NCBI RefSeq assembly: GCF_026210795.1 | Contig: NC_089454.1 | Span: 1,488,001-1,552,000, forward strand | Reading direction: 5' to 3' | DNA length: 64,000 nucleotides | DNA from: Rhizophagus irregularis | Lineage: Eukaryota > Glomeromycota > Glomeromycetes > Glomerales > Glomeraceae | In this document: piece after piece, positions 1-13,134 of the stretch | Layout: each line of letters begins with the position of its first letter | How positions within the stretch are numbered: the first letter of the stretch is position 1 | The notes under the pieces: generated by a model | Databases searched by the model: none | What the model saw: only the letters and a program-made list of their open reading frames with translations | What the model was told of the DNA's origin: nothing | Position numbers and translations under genes: made by a program

Positions 1-301
1 ACTAATCTCGGGTCTGTGTCCTATCATCTTCATGGGCAACCATAATACCAAGTACTTAATTCCTCAGGAACAGCACCACTTAGAAGACATCCCCCATCGG
101 GCCATTTTAGGCTGATCTGAAGCTAGGTACACGCCACCTACTCATCCTTAATCCATTGCATGATACTGGTACTCAATTTATTTTACGACTTTCTGAGAGC
201 ACCTACTTTCATGGAGGACTTTCGACAGGTAACATCAACCATCTAGTACCCTTCCATACCACCATTTTAGGTACTAAGTCTCACTCAAAGGCCACTACAT
301 A
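1..301. other. Unassigned left flank of LINE copy B
   Basis: No long open frame is visible in either direction, and I do not recognise a family. Base composition is richer in G+C than the AT-rich spacers further right, so this may be the edge of another decayed repeat. It ends in the 16-bp TSD of the LINE to its right (302-317). It does not align by eye with the part of the Tc1-type MITE that should lie here if the LINE's host element were complete, so that host appears truncated or replaced on this side. Confidence 0.4.
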
Positions 302-3300
302 AGTTTTATCTTTTTACTGTGCAAACAGTCTTGTGACTTTATTTTTATTTATAATTAACATCGAAAATATAATCGAACAATATTACAGAAATAAGAAAAT
401 AAACTAAAAATAAAAAGAGTAGCTTCACGACTCATACAAGTAAAAAAATCTAAACTAAAATAAATTAAAGTGAAGAAGAACTAAACTATTACAGAATCGT
501 ATACCCCAACTTTACCCGAAGGCCAGTATGAGTTAACTATCCAACATCCAAAAATCCAGTCCGTTACCAGAAAGAAATCCTAAGAGGTTGAACTGTTAAG
601 CGACGCAGAAAATCCAAGTGCGAGATCCATGATCCACCTCGAATTATGGAAGAGGAAATCCAAGAAATCCAGGAATCCTGAGAAACTGTTGCCAAAGAAG
701 AGTTGTGAATATGTGAAGAAGAAGTAATAGGTGGAGAATTTAAAGATGGGTCACGTAATTTGGAAGCAGCTGAGATACCCTGTGACTCTTCCTAAGCATG
801 AAAAAGAACATTCCAACATAACCAAATTTTACCATACAGTTCGACTTGGAAGTCATTAAGGAGAGGAGAAATAGTTTTATATATAGTAGAGAGGGAAAAG
901 TACGGTTTCAAAAAGGCCATTAAATGTGCAGGTAAAAGTCCTCTAGTGAGCCAAAGACAGGATGGAAAAGGGGTTTCATAATCCCAACAATCTAAAGTAG
1001 AAAATTCAGTTTGAAAGAAAATATCCAAAGATTTCAAGGACAAAAACGAAGATAAATAGAGGTCTCTAAATTTGATGACTTCGGAACGATGTGTTAGACG
1101 TGGGTTAAGATCAGGTAAAATATAAGGACAAGTCCAAAAATGATTCAAGTCTTCAGGAGCGGAGTAACATTGCGGACAGAACCAATCCAGAGAGTATAGG
1201 TGAGGCATACGTTGTTGTAAAGTAGTCAAAGTTGGCAACATATCCAAGAGAAGTTTGATATGGAAGATCCAAAATTCAGGACGACCATTCTTGTGCGAAG
1301 CGAAACCTTTAATCTGCAAAAGGCAAAAATGTATACCAGCCCAGTCAAAGAGTGCAGGAGAGCCAAGTGCAGTAAAACGCGCCATAGTACAAAATGATAA
1401 AAAAGCACAAACATCAGCCATGGAGCGTATGAAATGACGAATATTCATGTCAATAGGCAAAGAATTAAAAGTCAATAGACATGGAACGTGACAGAAGGCC
1501 AAAGGTGAGAAAGTAGGTTGTAAAGACGAATGAGCACTTTTAGCCAAAGAATTCGCTTGTATATTGTAAATGTCATCGCCATGAGCAGGGACTTTAATCA
1601 AATTGACTTTAAGATTGCGATCTATGATAAGTTGTCGAATAGAAAGCCAAAGAAGATGATTGGGTTCACGAAGCAACTTCGGTGAAAAGGGAGCAGAAAC
1701 AAAACATTTCCATAGCGAGATAAGCTGACTACAGTCAGTATAAATGGAAATTGAAGAGTTATGGGAAAGAGCGTTTAGTCCTAATACAACGGCATAAATC
1801 TCAGAACGCAAAGCTGAAGGAAAACATGAAGGGAGGCACAAAGATGAAGAGTCAAGAATAATTCGTCATCATCAAGAGCAAGCCAAGCAGAAGTCATAGA
1901 AGGAGGAAAGGAGTCCTTAGCAGACAAGAATGAACCATCAGGTATACATAGTATGCACAGAAAGAGGCAAAACATCTGTGAATCTTGAATGCAGATGTAG
2001 AAGGAGAGGAATTGGCGAGGGATCAGATGAGGACAAATTTGTCAATTGTACAAAAGCCAGGGAAGTAGCATAACTCCATGAAGTAGATAGAGTTATAGGG
2101 AGATAAGCCGCAAACACTTTAGCATTTCTGGTAGGATAACCCACCGTTTCAGATAAAGCGACATTAAAGAAACACTTTTCGCTATTACAGCGCTGTTTGA
2201 TTGCAGATTTTTTGGATAGAGCAGGTATATTAAAAGAACAACCAGGACAAGGATTATAGGATCGTTCATCGGCTGAAGTAGATACAGGAAGCCAATGAGA
2301 CATGATAGCAGAGTTTTGTTTCTTATAGGTGATACAAATACGGCCAACAGATAAAGTTCGGGTAGCAGAATTAAAATTAATAGCCCATTGAGGATAAAAA
2401 TGATAATCTTTAACAGTATGATCTAATAAGCAAGGTGAAGCTAAAACAAAAAAAGAATTAATAAAATACAAAGACAAAAATAAAGAAGAAGAAGAAGAAG
2501 AAAGGAAATTATTATTAATAAAATTAAACCAAGTAGGAATTCGTCCTTTGCGACCAACGATACTAAGGTAACGAAGATTAGACCAGTTCATAAGATAACG
2601 TCCACAAGGGGTGGCCAGTTGAGCAAGCACAAAAATATCCAAATATTTCCAGAGTTTCCAAGTAGTCCAGAAAATCGAATGTGGTAAAACTAATCAGAGC
2701 GACAGAGCTTGTTGTAAATCCTGCCTCAGAGGTCGGAAAGGAAGGGACCATGTGATATTCAACCACGAAGAAAATAGAATCGAATTGAACAAAGTATGTG
2801 TTTGGAGAGAAACAACTTGAGACCAGGGTTCCAAATTAATAATAGTCGGGCAGCTTTCAGCGCCTAGATATCCTTGAAGATAAGAAATAGCATAAGAGGC
2901 AAATTTCCTGAAAACAGGATATGTAAATATTTTTTGCCAAGATGCAATGTGGGAGGAAAGGAACTGATAAAAGGCATTTTGAATTGAAAACGAAAGTTTA
3001 AGATATAACAAAACCAATGGAGTGGTCAGAGCAAGGCCAGCCTTTTTTCTTAACACCGAGAATATGGGTTGAACAATCGATTGAATTGTATTTTCTGAAA
3101 AAAGAGTAGTTTGTAGACGAAATTCCAATCTTGGAAGAAGAACAGCATTATATAAATAGGTCACATGTTGCGCCAATAACTTTTTTGGACCAAGAAGAGT
3201 AGCCATATCTTTAACCATAGAGCGTGCTTGTTTAAGCACAAATTGAGAAGAAGCGGATAAAGAAAACCAAACACCTAAAAAATGAAATGAAGTGTTCAAA

Positions 3301-4549
3301 GCTAAAGAGGAAAGAAAAAGGGAAGTTTCAGCAATTAAAGAGGAGGGTAAAAGATTAAAAGTAATAATCAATGAAGGGGAGGAGGATGAAAGTAGAACAT
3401 ATTTAGCCGAATTAGCTTGAACATTATTTAAAGTATAAAATTCAGCAGTAATGGAGAGACGATCCTCAATTCCAGACTTTGAAGAAGCAATGAGTGTGGA
3501 GTCATCCATAAATGTCAAATGTGAAATTGGTAAAGAATGTTGTTCAAATTCAAGTGGAGAATAATCTAAAAGAGCTGAAGATTTTAAAATAAAAAGATCT
3601 CGTGCTTCTTGATTCAAAACAGTAAGTAGGGGATCCAGGTAAATAACCCAGAGTAAGGGGGAAATAATTTCTCCTTGATCGATACCAACACGTACTCGAT
3701 AAGCAGCAGTATCGCCATGATAAGTAATAATTTTATTATTACGTTGTGTAAAAAGATTTAAAATAAATTTTACTAAAAGTGCCGGAATGTGTAATCTATC
3801 TAAAGCTAATTTAAGCATATTCAAATCCATAGAATCAAAAGCTTTAGAAATATCTTGAGAAACGATTCATAGTTCCTGATCATCAGTAAAGTCATATTTT
3901 TGTTAATGGATAATCGCATTAAGCATTTTAATAGGGACGTCAGGTAGGAAACCAATCCAGGTAAACCTGCGCAAGTTTCGCAATTGAAGGACATTATTGT
4001 CGGCGAGGATATTAAAGAGACGGTTAGTGACGACCTTAACTACACATTTTCGAACTGTTTCCAGAAGAGTAATAGGTCGAGTGTTCTTGAGCTGAGCATC
4101 AAAATCATGAGGTTTGGGAATAGGGTAAACCACGGCTTCACGCCAATCAGCAGGAATATCACCGCGAGAAAGGCAGGTATTGGCAAGTAAAAGTAGAAAT
4201 CCAGGAACTTTCTCCAGGACAAATGTTTAATCATTTCATAAGAAATTTTTGAAGGGCCAGAAGCTTTATTATTTGGCATGGAGGAGATCGCATCGGACCG
4301 ACAACGCCCAGAAATAGACGCCAAAACGGGATTATATAAAGAAAGCGGGCCATAGGAAAAGAGAGGAGTGTAAGCTTGTTGCCATCGAGCAGGAAATGAA
4401 GCAATAGAAGAATATCGGACCAACGGAATAGAAACAATCGATTGGAAATAAGTAATAGCAGCTTGCTTAATATCCGAAGAATCCGTTAATAAGGTAGGAG
4501 TAGAGTCTAAAACAACCAAGACGTGGTCAAGAACAATCGTAGGGATTGG

Positions 4550-5343
4550 AACCGGTTAAGGTTAACCGGTTAATTAACCGGTTAAGGCAGTTAACCGGTT
4601 AAGACCTCTCAAAAAATGGTTAACCGGTTAATTTAACCGGTTAAATTAACCGACTAATTAACCGGCTAACTTAACCGGTTAAAATACAGATCATCCTAAA
4701 TTAGTAATTCCTAGCCAACTTCTAACTTTAACTTTACTAGCATTAACTTTAATTTTGCCCACCCTAATAGATTCGATGATAAACCTGCAATCTTATATTT
4801 TAATATAATATATTGCATATGATATTTATAATTTAACATTATTTATGTTAAAATATTCTAAAGTTATAACCTTGATTTATGCAGAAATCAGCATATGATC
4901 GGGTATAGTATTTTAAATAAGAAAAAATGCAAAAATTTGAATACTACAGTGGCCATCAGAATTGGAATGGAATTTCGGATAGAACTAAAAATATAATTAA
5001 AAAACTTTTCAACTTAGTGCTGATACTGGTGACCACTGCATGACTGGGTAGTAAGTAATTACAATATACTGTATGTAATTTTTTACTAATGTATACATTT
5101 TAATATAAATATTTACCAGAAATTACTCTTAAATAATACTATTTAGTTAAAACACAAAAATTTATCTTTAAATGCGCGTTAAAATACAAAAAATAGGCCT
5201 CTAAACACACGTTAAAATATAAAATTTATATATTAACCGGTTATTAACCAGTTAGCCTCATTACAAATTAACCGGTTAATTAACCGATTAATTAACCGAC
5301 TATTAACCGGTTAGACGCTCTAATTAACTGGTTATTAACCGGT
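4550..5343. repeat. Subterminal TTAACCGGTTAA palindrome arrays
   Basis: Two clusters (about 4550-4683 and 5228-5343) consist of repeated AACCGGTTAA words, exact or with one change, and one more copy lies at the right end (9434-9445). Between the clusters (4690-5220) the DNA is AT-rich without a reading frame. Subterminal repeats of this kind are binding sites for hAT transposases in known systems; that role here is inferred. Confidence 0.85.
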
Positions 5344-5359
5344 TATAGATGCCATCGGA

Positions 5360-5510
5360 ATTATTTTTACGGTTACGGCATGTGCCGTATCACCGTAAAA
5401 AAAAGCCGCAAATCGTAAATGCCATAATGCCGTAATTTAATTTGACGCCGTAATGCCATAATTTAATTTGGTGCCGTAATGTCGTAAATTTATATGGCGT
5501 AAATAGATAA
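5360..5510. repeat. Left subterminal ACGGCA/GCCGTAAT repeats of the inner hAT element
   Basis: GCCGTAATTTAATTTG, GCCGTAATGCC and TTACGGTTACGGCATG words are packed in this stretch. The inverse complement of the same series lies at 9240-9400. The arrangement suggests transposase-binding sites; function is inferred. Confidence 0.75.
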
Positions 5511-5799
5511 TTAAAAAATAATTCATTTACATTTATTTTTAAGAAACTTCAAATTCTCTCTTTTTTTAGGAACGATATCACTAAGTGGAAAAGGATTTTC
5601 TTTGAAATTTACTTTAAGAAATGACATTTAACTTCGTTTCTTATTCTTTTTTTTATTTACTAAATGTAATCAACTAAATATAATGTTTATTTATATAATT
5701 AATTTTATTCACTAATAATTATAATGTTTATTTACTAATTATCATGTTTTATAATGTTATTTAATACTAATTATAATGTAATTTCATTTACATTGTTTA

Positions 5800-8179
5800 C
5801 TAATCTGTTTCCGATTCTTCATCAAATATTGCTTCAAAATCAATATTTGAATCCTCATAATTTATAGATTCATCAGGTTGTTGGTCCGAAATATTTGAAT
5901 TCGAATTATCATCATTTTGTTCGTTAAAACTATCTAAATTCATGATATTTTCCATAATCAAATCATTAGTATTAGCATCATCATCATTCAAATCAATACT
6001 TTCATCATCCAAAACAATATCATCATCATCAATGAAAATATCATGGGCATTATTAATCATAGCTGTAGTAATTTCTTGTAATGCAGTTTCAAGCTCATTT
6101 TCACTTAAATCACTACTAGAAAATTTTAACTCTGATTTTGCATTTGTAATATAGTAGGAGTGCATTTGAGCCATGGATTGGAGGCGATCAATATCTAACC
6201 TAAAAAAAAAAATTATTAATAAATTAATATTATATTATTACTGTTATTAAAATTAAACAAATACCTTGTTCTCCGCTTTCCTATCATCCAATTTAATACT
6301 GAAAAGGCTCGTTCACATGCAGCTTCGATGAGGAGTAATAGCAAATAACTTTAAAGCTAATTTTTGAATATAATTATTTGGCTGTCGACAAGTTGACCAC
6401 CAAAGTTCAGGCGTATCATATTAATCAGTATATTATATCATGGTAAAGGTTGGTTATCGCGTATGATCGAAGTTATGATAGCAAAATTTTGCAACTTCTT
6501 TTATCACTACCAAATTTTGACCAAATTTTTATAGCAGTTAATGCCATTTGACGAAATGTACTGTCTTGAAATTTCTTGTCTAATATGAAAAGTAGGAACA
6601 ATAAATACATTATATTTAACAAATAAGTTAGAAAAATAATCAACTTTACCTCTATATCTTGGATGGAGGAAAAAGGCAACAAGATATGTATCAGTATCAA
6701 ACTGTGCCCAACGTTTATTAAATATGTTAATACAATTCTTTTTGAAATTTGGATCAAAATAATTTGAAATCTTTTTAATTTCAACTGCCATCTGAATTAA
6801 TTGCAAAAAAATTGATGCCATATTACTCGAATTAGCTTCAACAGCTTGAATTGCTTTTTTAGCAGGTGCAAGAATTGTATGAAGTTGTTCAACATCTTGA
6901 AAAAACTGGCGATTTCGAAGAAGATTTTTTATTGCTATTGCATTAATAAAAATTTCAGTTTGAGTTTCAAAAACCTAAATTATAATCCAAAAATAAATAT
7001 TATTAATTTTAGTTTATTATTAAATATGTTATTATTTGTTAACTTATATTTTTGAGATTATTTTCCAAACGGATAATTGAGTCACAACAAGTCCATGCAG
7101 TAGACCACCTTGTTTTTACTGATGTCTTAAGGCCACCTCCTTCTGTTAAAGTTTGAATAATATCTTTTTGGAGATTTGCACCTGCACGATATGATGTTTT
7201 AAAAAAAGTTATAATAGATTGGCATTTTTTTAATGTGTTTCTTGCAAAATCCAATTTAATAATATCACTTGAAACTAAATTCAAATGGTGTGCCATGCAT
7301 CGTATAGATAAAATATGGGTGTACTTTTCAGTAATTAGTCTTCTCGCCATTTGCATTGCTGATTCAGCATCTGATACTACAGCTGCAAATTTTTCTAGGC
7401 CAATTGAAGTCAAAACTTTTTCAATTTCAGTAGCATTAAAAGTTCCAGTATGAGAATCCATTGATGTATCTTTCAAAGTATGAATATATTGCCTTTTACT
7501 TGGGGTAATTATTATAAATGCATAAATAGATCTTCCTAAAGGATCACACCATCCATCAACCGCTATAACAAAATTAAAAATATTAATATGTATGTAAAAA
7601 TATTAATTAATTTGATATACAGTAATTAAATAAATTACCTAATGTTAAATTTTTTTCATATTTGAGTTCTTCTTTGATTTTATTTAAAATTATAGCAGTT
7701 TCATGATTTAAGAAAGTTGTTGATAGGGTTGTTCTTTTAGGAGGACCATAAGCAAAACAGAGACTTTGAACAAAATCAATAAAATAAGGATGACCAACGG
7801 TTGAGAATGGTATTCCACAGCAAATAAAAAATCGTATAAGTGCTTGATCGATTTTATCTTTTCTATCCACAGTAAGCTCAGCTGATGAATCAGAATCTGT
7901 TTTTTGTTTTCTATTCATAGTAGATGTAGTTCCAACAGCCAGCATTTCCATATATTCTGTTTTAATATATAGTGGAACATCTTTACAATACAATGCTAAA
8001 TGTGACTTCAAAATTTCTGGTTTTCCTCTAGACCAGTTTTGATTACAGTAATGACATCTAGCTGTGTAATGCTCACTACCCAATGGTTCTTTAAAATAAT
8101 GATCCCAGACATGTGATTCTTTACGACCCCTCCTAACTTCTCTAATATTTTGATTATCAAATAAATCTGTTGAATCCAT
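5800..8179 (-). pseudogene. hAT-family transposase, probably decayed
   Basis: The start at 8179 gives an N-terminus with a BED-type zinc finger (VWDHYF, then CHYC at about residues 36-39, then H...C near residue 53). Predicted exons are 8179-7639, 7562 to about 7060 (VDGW, then VVSDAESAM, then RCMAHHLNL, all typical of the hAT catalytic core), about 6975-6640 (FFLHPRYRG) and 6174-5800. Just upstream of the last segment the minus strand reads CERAFSVLNWMIGKRR, the hAT dimerisation block, followed by an acidic tail. Between about 6480 and 6300 the frame is broken by stops and a shift, so the enzyme is likely inactive. In the family this protein cuts and joins hAT ends and leaves 8-bp duplications, which are seen around this element. 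Confidence 0.8.
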
Positions 8180-9239
8180 TTTTACAGTCACAAAGATTAT
8201 GTAAAAGCAAAAACGTAATACACAATTTGTAAGATTATTTAAGTTAAAAAAAAGATTATCAAAATCGTGATTCATGTTACACATCAACTGATTAAAAGTC
8301 TATGTAACACAAAATATTTTTTATTTCGTAATAATAAAAAATTTCAAAAATTTCTAAGTTGTTTGATTTGTTTCAATTTTATTTATCAATGGTTTAGACA
8401 TTTGTCCAAGCTAGTTCAATTCCAACAGGTAACTAGATAATGTTCCTAAAGAATGAAGGAATGAAAGTTAATAATATTTCTTAAAAGTAAATGCAAGAAA
8501 CTTTCCTCTGCTTACCATAGATTCGTCAATGATTGAACCATTCCCTACCTACAAAGTTCTTCATGTATCTTATTTAGTTCTTTGTATTTTGTACAAATTA
8601 ACGTCTTAATAAAAATAAAAATAAAAACATTTTATATACATTCTATTGTTGGATTACTTTTTATTAGACGTGTTTTTTGCATACATTATTATATAAAAAT
8701 AAGCACATTTTTATATACGTACTATTGTTGGGTTACTTTTTATTAGACATGTTTTTTTTTGCATACATTATTATATAAATGTTAAGAAAAATCCTCTCCA
8801 CTTAACCATGAAGTCGTCCAAGAAGTCCACAAAAATTGTTCTGAAAAAAGAAATAAATTTAGTTGTTGTTTTTGACAGTAAATATCAAAAACAACCTCTT
8901 TCCACTTACCAGAAAATCCAAGAAATCCTGCAAGAACTGCTTCTAAAAAAGAAAAAAGAAAGCGAAGTTAATGTTGTTTCCTAAAGTAAATGTCAAAAAA
9001 AAAAAAAATCCTTTACTACTTACTAGGAGGTACAAGAAGTCCACAAGAACTGTTCCTAAATACAAAGAAAAAGAAATGAAGTTAGTTAATATCATTTGCT
9101 AAAAGTAAATAAAAAAAAACCTTTACCTACAGGAAGTCTGGAAAATATAAGAAAATACTTCTAAAAATAAAAAAAAAGAAGTTAATGATATTTCAGAAAG
9201 AACTGTCTCTAAAAAAAAAGGTGCGCTGTAAACATTTTT

Positions 9240-9400
9240 TTAAAAAAAATATTTACGGCATATATATTTGCGGCATTACGGCACTAGATTAAAATACGGC
9301 ATTACGGCGTCAAATTAAATTACGGAATTACAGCATTTACGATTTACGGCATTTTATTACAGTTACGGCATGATTTACGACATATGTCATAACTCCGAAA
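9240..9400. repeat. Right subterminal ATTACGGC repeats of the inner hAT element
   Basis: ATTTACGGCATAT, GCATTACGGCACTAG and ATTACGGCGTCAAATTAAAT words mirror the left array at 5360-5510 in inverted order, extending the similarity of the two ends well beyond the terminal repeat. Confidence 0.75.
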
Positions 9401-10961
9401 TGTCATAATTAGGGAATTCTGACGATATCTATATAACCGGTTAAGCTTTTTTTTGACGGTTCCAATCCCTAAACAATTGAATGTTTTTCTACTAATAAGG
9501 CAGAATCTATAAAAGTGTTAAGCGAGTTCGAAAAATGTTCGTCACGTAATGCGGTGTAGTATTCCACAGAATCCATAAAATGTTGGGCGAATTTAGTAGA
9601 TAAAAAGGCAGAAACTAAATTCTTTTGTGATCGTAAAAAGGATTTGAATTCTGATACAAAAGTAGTCGAAAAATTAGGAACTGAATAATCAGGAAGCAAA
9701 GATGCAAGATTCTTCAGATGAAAAGGTAAAGCTGTAATCATCTGCGAAATTTGAGAGGGCCGATTAGGATGACGAGTAGTAAGGCGATATAAAAGTCGAT
9801 CTAAAAACTTGTTAATGACAATAAGTTTAGTTAATTCAGGGGAATATGAATGTCGATATGTGTTGGAGACTTTACAAAATAGTAATGTTGCAATTGCAGC
9901 ACTAAGTATGGCAGCTTTCAAGGCATGCTACATATGATCAAGAGAAAGAGAAGAAAAATCAAGACGAGAATTATATTGTCTATCTAAATACACTCCAAGA
10001 GAATCGTCCACCTCAGCAGTAAAATTATTCCATTGTGCAACTGAAGTGAAGGTATAAGAGAAAATAGTACGCATTTCTTTTTTCTATTTAAGACGAGACT
10101 TAGCCAAAATGGCCAAGCAAGAACTAAAGTCAAAAACGGTTGTGAGAACTTTGTGATCAGTAAAAGGGCGATCTAGAAAATTTGGGCAAGCAATCACTTG
10201 CGAGAAGAGGCCAGGAGCAGGAAAACCAGGTGAAGACCAGATATAATCCAGTCGAGAGGTGCCATTAGTATAATAAAAGGTAGGATCAGGACCATCAAGT
10301 GAGGAATAAGCTTGATGATCGGTAAAAAACCAAAAAGAAAGTAAACGAAGGAGTTTGAAATGATTGGGTGAATAATTGGAATGGGCGATTTCATCAACAT
10401 TGAAGTCGCCAAGAATGACTACATGATAGTTATTAACATGGGCATGATCAAGCCAAGAAAGAAGTTTGGCAATAAGATCATTACAAATAGAGTGATGAAT
10501 AGAACCAGAAGGAGGGTAGTACAAAGAAATAATAGAAATTTTCGTTTGATGAAAGAAAAGATCTAATTTAAGAAGGCGACCATTCCAAGAATCAATAGTT
10601 TGAACATGTTTATGAAGGGGATTACGAAGCAATATACCAACACCGTCATGAAGACGAAAAGAGGTCGAACAGGCCCAATAGGACCTAAAATGATGCTGGA
10701 AATGTTCGTTTTTGAAAATAAATTTAGTATTTGAAGGGAAGAGACGAGTGTCATTCAAAGATAAAGCACCAAAGGAAGAGTGAAGAAAGAAATTAAGCAA
10801 ATGTTGTTGTCGAACCAGGGAACATAAACCATTAACATTAATTTGACCAAATTTAATAAGGGTAGAAGGGTGAGGAGAAAAATTATGTTTTTTGTTGTCT
10901 ATCATTACTACACTATGATAAAAAGCGTAAGTAGTAAAGGAAAATAATTGGTATGCAATAA

Positions 10962-13134
10962 TTATTGGAAGTTCGTATTATCGTGAGCAGCCAAGAATTG
11001 TTTTTGTTGAGCCATGCCTTGTTGAACCGTTTTTGTGAGTTCAGTAACTGTAGCAGTAAGAGAGGAAAGGCGATCTTGTGGTAAAGTGGCAGGACCAGGG
11101 ATCAGACTCATACAGGGAGGAAGAGGAATATGGGAATGAGCGGTAAAGGTAGAACCATTCGATGGTGAAACAGAAGAGCTAAAATCCATGAGGTTGTCAC
11201 TAAGACGACTAGGATCAGAAGGTTCAATATTGTCCCATCCTTGTCTGGCGATTCAGCCTCTTGGAATGGTTTGAACGAGGTTGCGAAAACCTTGGAATTG
11301 GAGGAGAAGAATGATGATCTTCCAACCATTTAACACGATATTAGTAATTTGTTCAGTGATATATTGCCAGTCCATTAAAGGCGAAATATTCATTGCAGCC
11401 ATGTCGTGATCCAAATCAGACTGAAAAGGATGGTGAGGATAACGACGATTATTATGTTGAGAACGTGATCGTGAAGATCTAGGGCGAGACTGAGATCGGA
11501 AAGGAGCTCTTCTACCAGCAGCATCAGCATAAGATCTTTGTTGGGAATTATCAGGATGCGCAAAATGATTATGACGTTTAGCAGGATGAGAGGGAGGTAA
11601 ATGTTTGTTATATAATTCACGCAATTTATCATTGCTAGACCATGGATGAGAGGGACGTTGAGAAGCACGTGACGAGGCACATTTATCTGGATTACAACCG
11701 GGTGACCACAACGATGACAAAGAGAGGAGACTTCAGCAGGTTCATGCCAAGTAAAGCCAATAGATTTGAGAGCGCAAGTAATCCCCATAGCCGATTCTTT
11801 AGTGGCAGCGGAGGAGAAGTGCACATATGCGTATGGCTTAGGATTATATGAATTGTAGGAGAAAGGAATGTTGACGCTTTTAGCGGAAACTTCTTTGGCA
11901 ATTTCAGAAAGGTCAGCAGCAATAGAGCCACGCAGAAGACCGGCAAGAAGTGCAACATGGGCACGTCTAACGGTACGTTGGTCAGGTAAATAAGAAGCAG
12001 AGCTAAGGTTGCTTGCCGAAACCGTCTTAATAACTGCCGAAACCTATACGGAAAATGCCGAAACTATATTAAATCATATTAAAAATCCTGCCAAAACTTT
12101 GCCGAAATGCTGAAACCCCATTTGCCGAAACTGCTGAAACCCTGCCGAAACTATAGTAAATATATAGTAAAATCTTGCCGAAATTTATCGCAGAATTTTG
12201 GAGAGGTTTTGGCAAGCAACCTTAAGCAGGGCAAACGCGTAAGCAGTGCCCAGTACAAAGAACAGCCCACGTGGTTTCAAATTGTTCCATAGATGTGGCG
12301 GAGTCAAAAACTATATACGCAGTGCAATAGAGTTTTGAAAGGTGTGTTCGGCAGTGGGTAACGATACCATAACGGGAGAAAGTACCCCTTAATTGTGCAT
12401 CGGTAACAAAAAGAGGGATGTCGGTAACTACCAGGGTACGAAGCTGTTCATCTACCTTTTTAGCAGATGGATCATGTTCGTGGAACTGTAGATCATGCAG
12501 GGAGGGGATGGGCGCAGCGATAGCTTTTTCCATATCGGGCTTGAAACGAAAGTAGATAACGATAATTTTAGTGTCGCCTGATCGCTGTGTGGTAGGCTTT
12601 CTCTAAGTTAAAAGAGGAGAATTCTCGGTCAGTCGTGTCACAAGCTTCGCGATTGATTTTGAAGTGGGTCCAAAATCCTTCGATAGTAGAGGGCGCAGCC
12701 ACAGCATAAAAGCGAAGGAGGGAAGATTGTATAGCAGCGATAGACGCGTCAGGAGACGCAGCGCGTTTAGGTTCAGGAGGCAAAATTTCTACAGATTTTC
12801 CTTTGTCTGCAGAGTTAGAAGGGGAGTGTTGAGAGTCATTAAGGGAGGTACCAGAGTTAGGAGCTGAAAGGGACGCGTTAGTTTCAACGGGAGGAGGAGA
12901 CGAAGTAAGAGTAGTTTCCTGGGGAGCAGGAGGAGTCAAAATATTGTCTTGGTCTATAATGGGTTCAGAAGAAACCCATGTACGTTTTGCAGAGTTGTCG
13001 GTCAAAGGTTGTGAAGTAGGACCAGGAGTAGAAGCAGAAGAACCTTGACCTTGAACGTTGCCAGAAGGAGGACTCTGGGCAGGACGTTTTGGAGGAGAAG
13101 TACCAGAAGCTTTATTTTTTCGACTGTTAGTCAT
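10962..13134 (-). pseudogene. LINE B ORF1 (RRM-like plus Cys-rich RNA-binding protein), broken
   Basis: Minus-strand pieces at 13134-12568, 12533-12222, 11964-11390 and 11720-10962 line up with ORF1 of LINE A. The N-terminal piece is rich in Pro, Ser and Thr. The second piece contains an RRM-like stretch (VVTDIPLFVT, then TFSRYGIV, then AYIVFDS). A downstream piece has LCHRCGHP, the remnant of a zinc knuckle, and an Arg/Ser-rich tract. A 221-bp MITE interrupts it at 12004-12224. The gene context and order (ORF1 upstream of ORF2 on the minus strand) support a nucleic-acid-binding ORF1 protein that would coat the LINE RNA. Several frame changes make it a pseudogene. Confidence 0.75.
12004..12224. 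mobile_element. hAT-like MITE (TAAGGTTGCTTGCC termini) in LINE B ORF1
   Basis: It is 221 bp long, with inverted ends TAAGGTTGCTTGCC and GGCAAGCAACCTTA. The flanks AGCAGAGC (11996-12003) and AGCAGGGC (12225-12232) form an 8-bp duplication with one mismatch. The interior repeats TGCCGAAAC many times. A second, more diverged copy is at 40490-40736. It has no coding capacity. Confidence 0.85.

Larger units (their letters stand above)
5344..9433. mobile_element. Inner hAT element with transposase gene
   Basis: The left end begins TATAGATGCCATCGGAATT and the right end is its imperfect complement (TATAGATATCGTCAGAATT read on the minus strand). The perfect 8-bp duplication TAACCGGT lies at 5336-5343 and 9434-9441. 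It landed inside the AACCGGTTAA repeats of the outer element, so it is the younger insertion. Both subterminal regions (5360-5510, 9240-9400) hold repeated ATTACGGC and TTTACGGC words in inverted orientation. The minus-strand transposase gene fills the centre. The interval 8290-9235 is AT-rich with several diverged short repeats ending in TCCTAAA and no gene. Confidence 0.9.
4540..9471. mobile_element. Outer hAT-type non-autonomous element inserted in LINE B
   Basis: Terminal inverted repeats start TAGGGATTGGAACCG at 4540, and the complement ends at 9471. The flanks are AACAATCG (4532-4539) and AACAATTG (9472-9479), an 8-bp TSD with one mismatch, as expected of hAT elements. The element's own sequence is only about 4540-5335 plus 9442-9471; the rest is a second hAT element. 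Its subterminal DNA is packed with TTAACCGGTTAA palindromes. No coding potential is seen outside the inner insertion, so it was probably mobilised in trans. Confidence 0.88.
792..10905 (-). pseudogene. LINE B ORF2: endonuclease, reverse transcriptase, RNase H (broken)
   Basis: Read on the minus strand, 10905-10084 encodes an exonuclease/endonuclease/phosphatase-fold domain with INVNGL near the start, VILGDFNVDE in the middle and FTDHKVL at the end. Segment 9921-9469 is the linker toward the reverse transcriptase and is cut by the hAT insertion at 9471/4540. After the insertion, 4519-3903 carries the start of the reverse transcriptase (RPITLLE). Segment 3830-2694 carries its core (GIDQGEIISPLLW and the FMDD active-site box). 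Segments 2642-1938 and 1841-792 carry remnants of RNase H (RSEIYAVVLGLNAL, TDCSQL, VPAHGDD) and a CPQC...H....C knuckle. Frames shift between segments, so this copy cannot make a full protein. It is the same family as the ORF at 18711-24170. Confidence 0.85.
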
